Part shown: positions 5,641-7,526 of the stretch, piece after piece
Position numbering within the stretch: position 1 is the first letter of the stretch
How the letters are laid out: the number at the start of each line of letters is the position of its first letter
NCBI GenBank assembly: GCA_900321265.1
Contig: ONVJ01000220.1
Span: 1 to 7,526, forward strand
Direction of reading: 5' to 3'
Length of the DNA stretch: 7,526 nucleotides
Source of the DNA: an uncultured Eubacteriales bacterium
GTDB lineage: Bacteria; Bacillota; Clostridia; Oscillospirales; CAG-272
Notes under the pieces: generated by a model
Told to the model about the DNA's origin: nothing
Seen by the model: only the letters and a program-made list of their open reading frames with translations
Database searches by the model: none
Made by a program: the position numbers and the translations under genes

Positions 5641-6378
5641 ATGAAGGACTCCGAATTCAGGGTGATAAGTACCGAAAAGCTGACTCCGACAGTTTACAGG
5701 ACCGTCTTTTCAGGCGACACCTCTGAAATAAAAGCCCCCGGGCAGTTCGTAAACGTCAGACTGGACGGATTCTTCCTCAGGCGGCCGATATCCGTCTGCG
5801 ACATTGAAAAGGACCGGCTCACTCTCGTCTACCGCGCCGTCGGAAAGGGCACCGGACTGCTCTCGCGCTCGGGACCGGGGGACCGCTTCGATATCCTGAC
5901 CGGCCTCGGAAACGGCTATTCGCTTTCGGTCGCCGGAGACCGGCCGATGCTGATCGGCGGAGGAGCCGGCGTCCCACCCCTCTTCTTCGCGGCGAAAAAG
6001 CTGCGGGAAAAAGGGGTCCCCGTGACCGCCGTCCTCGGATTTTCAGACGCGGCAGAGGTATTCATGGCGGAGGAGTTCCGCGCTCTCGGCTGCGAAGTCA
6101 GGATCACGACCGTCGACGGCAGCGCAGGAGTTCGCGGATTCGTCACCGACGCTCTCCCGGAAGGATACACATACTTCTACGCCTGCGGCCCGCTTCCCAT
6201 GCTGAAGGCCGTCTTCCGCGCGACGGCGACCGACGGCGAGTTCTCCCTCGAGGAAAGGATGGGCTGCGGCTTCGGCGCCTGCATGGGCTGCAGCATCATG
6301 ACGGCGTCGGGTCCGAAGAGGATCTGCCGCGACGGTCCGGTCTTCAAAAAGAGCGAACTGCTCTGGGACAGAGAATGA
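5641..6378 (+). CDS. pyrK: Dihydroorotate dehydrogenase electron-transfer subunit (FAD, 2Fe-2S)
   Basis: Carries electrons from the FMN of PyrD through a 2Fe-2S cluster and FAD to NAD+, forming the class 1B dihydroorotate dehydrogenase heterotetramer. The product has 245 residues, slightly shorter than Bacillus PyrK. Domains in order: an FAD-binding beta barrel (about 1-95) with the flavin motif RRPIS at 47-51 and GKGTGLLS; a ferredoxin-reductase-like NAD-binding domain with GGGAGVPP from 106 and YACGPLPML; and a C-terminal cluster loop with C209, C214, C217 and C229, spaced C-x4-C-x2-C-x11-C, followed by the usual DGPVF. All four cluster ligands are present. AAAGGA is 7 bases before the ATG. 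The gene starts 21 bases after carB and lies directly before its partner pyrD, the usual arrangement. Confidence 0.96.
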   Translation: MKDSEFRVISTEKLTPTVYRTVFSGDTSEIKAPGQFVNVRLDGFFLRRPISVCDIEKDRLTLVYRAVGKGTGLLSRSGPGDRFDILTGLGNGYSLSVAGDRPMLIGGGAGVPPLFFAAKKLREKGVPVTAVLGFSDAAEVFMAEEFRALGCEVRITTVDGSAGVRGFVTDALPEGYTYFYACGPLPMLKAVFRATATDGEFSLEERMGCGFGACMGCSIMTASGPKRICRDGPVFKKSELLWDRE

Positions 6379-6412
6379 GCGGGTGAGGAAGCAAGAAATA
6401 ACGGAGATGGCC

Positions 6413-7327
6413 ATGGAACGTCAGACAAACAGACTTGAGACCGAACTGTGCGGGATCCGCCTTGACAATCCCGTCATCCCGGCGTCAGGTACATTCGGAT
6501 TCGGATACGAATTCGCCGAACTCTACGACATAAATATCCTGGGATCGATCTCGCTGAAGGGAACGACGGCGGAGCCGCGTTTCGGCAATCCGACGCCCCG
6601 CATCGCCGAGACTCCGGCCGGCATGCTGAACTCGGTCGGGCTTCAGAACCCCGGGATCGACCGGGTGATAACAGAGGAGCTCCCGAAGCTGAGAGCCGTC
6701 TTCTCAAAACCCGTGATGGCAAACGTAAGCGGCTTTTCCGTCGAAGAATACAAAAGCGTCTGCGCAAGGCTCGAGGGCCTGCCCGGCATCGGCTGGATCG
6801 AGGTCAACGTCAGCTGCCCGAACGTCCACGGAGGCGGAATGGCCTTCGGAACGACGCCCGAAGGAGCCGCGTCGGTCGCGGCGGCGGTAAAGGAGGTCAC
6901 CTCCCTTCCCGTCATCATGAAGCTCTCGCCCAACGTCACCGACATAGTATCTGTCGCCCGCGCCTGCGAGGACGCCGGCGCAGACGGCATAAGCCTCATA
7001 AACACCCTGCTCGGCATGCGGATCGATCTGAAGACCCGCCGCCCCGTTCTCGCAAACGTCTTCGGCGGACTTTCGGGACCCGCCGTCCTGCCGGTCGCTC
7101 TCAGGATGGTCTGGCAGGTCTCGCACGCGGTAAAGATACCCGTCGTGGGAATGGGCGGGATCTCCTCGCCCGAGGACGTCATCGAGATGATGCTCGCCGG
7201 AGCGTCGGCGGTCGAGGTCGGCGCCGCGAACCTCACCGATCCCTTTGCCTGCAAAAAGATAATCGAAGGTCTGCCCGCCGTCATGGACAGATACGGAATA
7301 AAAACTCTTTCGGAGCTGAAAAAATGA
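6413..7327 (+). CDS. pyrD: Dihydroorotate dehydrogenase class 1B, catalytic subunit
   Basis: FMN-containing TIM-barrel enzyme that oxidises dihydroorotate to orotate, working with PyrK and NAD+ in the cytoplasm. The product has 304 residues from this start. Signatures: LDNPVIPASGTFGFG near the N terminus; EPRFGNPTPR and LNSVGLQNPG in the substrate and FMN loops; NVSCPN with the catalytic base C135, where class 2 enzymes have Ser; GGLSGPAV; and the phosphate-binding GMGGISSPEDV and GAANLTDPFAC. Three in-frame starts exist: GTG 6383, ATG 6407 and ATG 6413. I chose 6413 because GGAG at 6403-6406 stands 6 bases before it and the resulting N terminus best fits Bacillus PyrD. A GTG start would leave only 4 bases after the pyrK stop. 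The cysteine and the adjacent pyrK fix the class as 1B. Confidence 0.95.
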   Translation: MERQTNRLETELCGIRLDNPVIPASGTFGFGYEFAELYDINILGSISLKGTTAEPRFGNPTPRIAETPAGMLNSVGLQNPGIDRVITEELPKLRAVFSKPVMANVSGFSVEEYKSVCARLEGLPGIGWIEVNVSCPNVHGGGMAFGTTPEGAASVAAAVKEVTSLPVIMKLSPNVTDIVSVARACEDAGADGISLINTLLGMRIDLKTRRPVLANVFGGLSGPAVLPVALRMVWQVSHAVKIPVVGMGGISSPEDVIEMMLAGASAVEVGAANLTDPFACKKIIEGLPAVMDRYGIKTLSELKK

Positions 7328-7526
7328 AAAAAGACGTGATAATCGCCTGCGATTTCGACACCCGGGAAAAGCTTGTTCGCTTTCTTGACCTCTTCACTGA
7401 TGAGAAGCCCTTCGTCAAGATCGGGATGGAGCTCTTCTACGCCGAAGGCCCGTCGGTCGTCCGCGAGGTCAGGGCCCGCGGCCACAGGATCTTCCTCGAT
7501 CTCAAGCTGCACGACATCCCCAACAC
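7324..7526 (+). CDS. pyrF: Orotidine 5'-phosphate decarboxylase, 3' partial
   Basis: Decarboxylates OMP to UMP, the last step of the pathway. Only the first 67 codons plus two bases are in the window; the family is about 230-240 residues in this (bacterial type 1) subgroup. Every N-terminal catalytic position is visible: D10 in IACDFD, K32 in KIGMELFY, and the DxKxxD motif with D59, K61 and D64 in LDLKLHDIPN. These match B. subtilis D11, K33, D60, K62 and D65. The ATG overlaps the pyrD stop in an ATGA, a sign of translational coupling, and GGAG at 7312-7315 lies 8 bases upstream inside pyrD. The gene runs off the window end. Confidence 0.96.
   Translation, partial: MKKDVIIACDFDTREKLVRFLDLFTDEKPFVKIGMELFYAEGPSVVREVRARGHRIFLDLKLHDIPN

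Noticed and set aside
6383..6385. GTG start for pyrD
   Set aside because: The ATG at 6413 has a better-spaced GGAG and gives an N terminus closer to known class 1B enzymes.
1..7526. CRISPR arrays, insertion sequences, tRNA or rRNA genes, prophage or defence genes
   Set aside because: I saw no direct-repeat arrays, terminal inverted repeats, transposase motifs or RNA-gene signatures. Apart from the leader and the partial regulator, the window is housekeeping pyrimidine biosynthesis.

Overview
The window holds the proximal part of a de novo pyrimidine (UMP) biosynthesis operon, all on the + strand. It is preceded by the 3' part of a LacI-type regulator gene. The order is pyrC (dihydroorotase), carB (carbamoyl-phosphate synthase large subunit), pyrK (iron-sulfur electron-transfer subunit), pyrD (class 1B, NAD-linked dihydroorotate dehydrogenase) and pyrF (OMP decarboxylase, cut by the window end). 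A class 1B PyrD paired with PyrK, and a gene order equal to the Bacillus-type operon with pyrB and carA removed, point to a Bacillota lineage. The strong C/G preference at third codon positions suggests a GC-rich clostridial group. The exact taxon cannot be read from this window.

Layout: 1-912 is the LacI-family regulator, open at its 5' end. 913-1205 is a regulatory intergenic region. It carries a textbook sigma-A promoter (973-1001), a perfect palindrome lying over the -10 box (986-1002), a folded leader RNA with mutually exclusive antiterminator (1017-1114) and intrinsic terminator (1106-1134) structures, a possible 39-codon leader peptide (1024-1143), and the pyrC ribosome-binding site. 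1206-2372 is pyrC. 2373-2445 contains two tandem hairpins where carA would normally lie. 2446-5619 is carB, 5641-6378 pyrK, 6413-7327 pyrD, and 7324-7526 the start of pyrF, which overlaps pyrD by four bases.

How the genes work together: CarB makes carbamoyl phosphate, with the glutaminase partner CarA encoded elsewhere. Aspartate carbamoyltransferase (PyrB, not in this window) would use it to make carbamoyl aspartate. PyrC cyclises that to dihydroorotate, PyrD oxidises dihydroorotate to orotate and passes electrons through PyrK to NAD, and PyrF later decarboxylates OMP to UMP. The orotate phosphoribosyltransferase gene pyrE probably lies beyond the window end.

The enzymes are ordinary and appear intact, with their catalytic residues in place. 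I see no new multi-gene system. The most interesting part is the roughly 200-nt pyr leader. It looks like a transcription attenuator, yet I cannot find a recognisable PyrR-binding loop, and a leader reading frame runs through the whole attenuator in a layout reminiscent of enterobacterial pyrBI.
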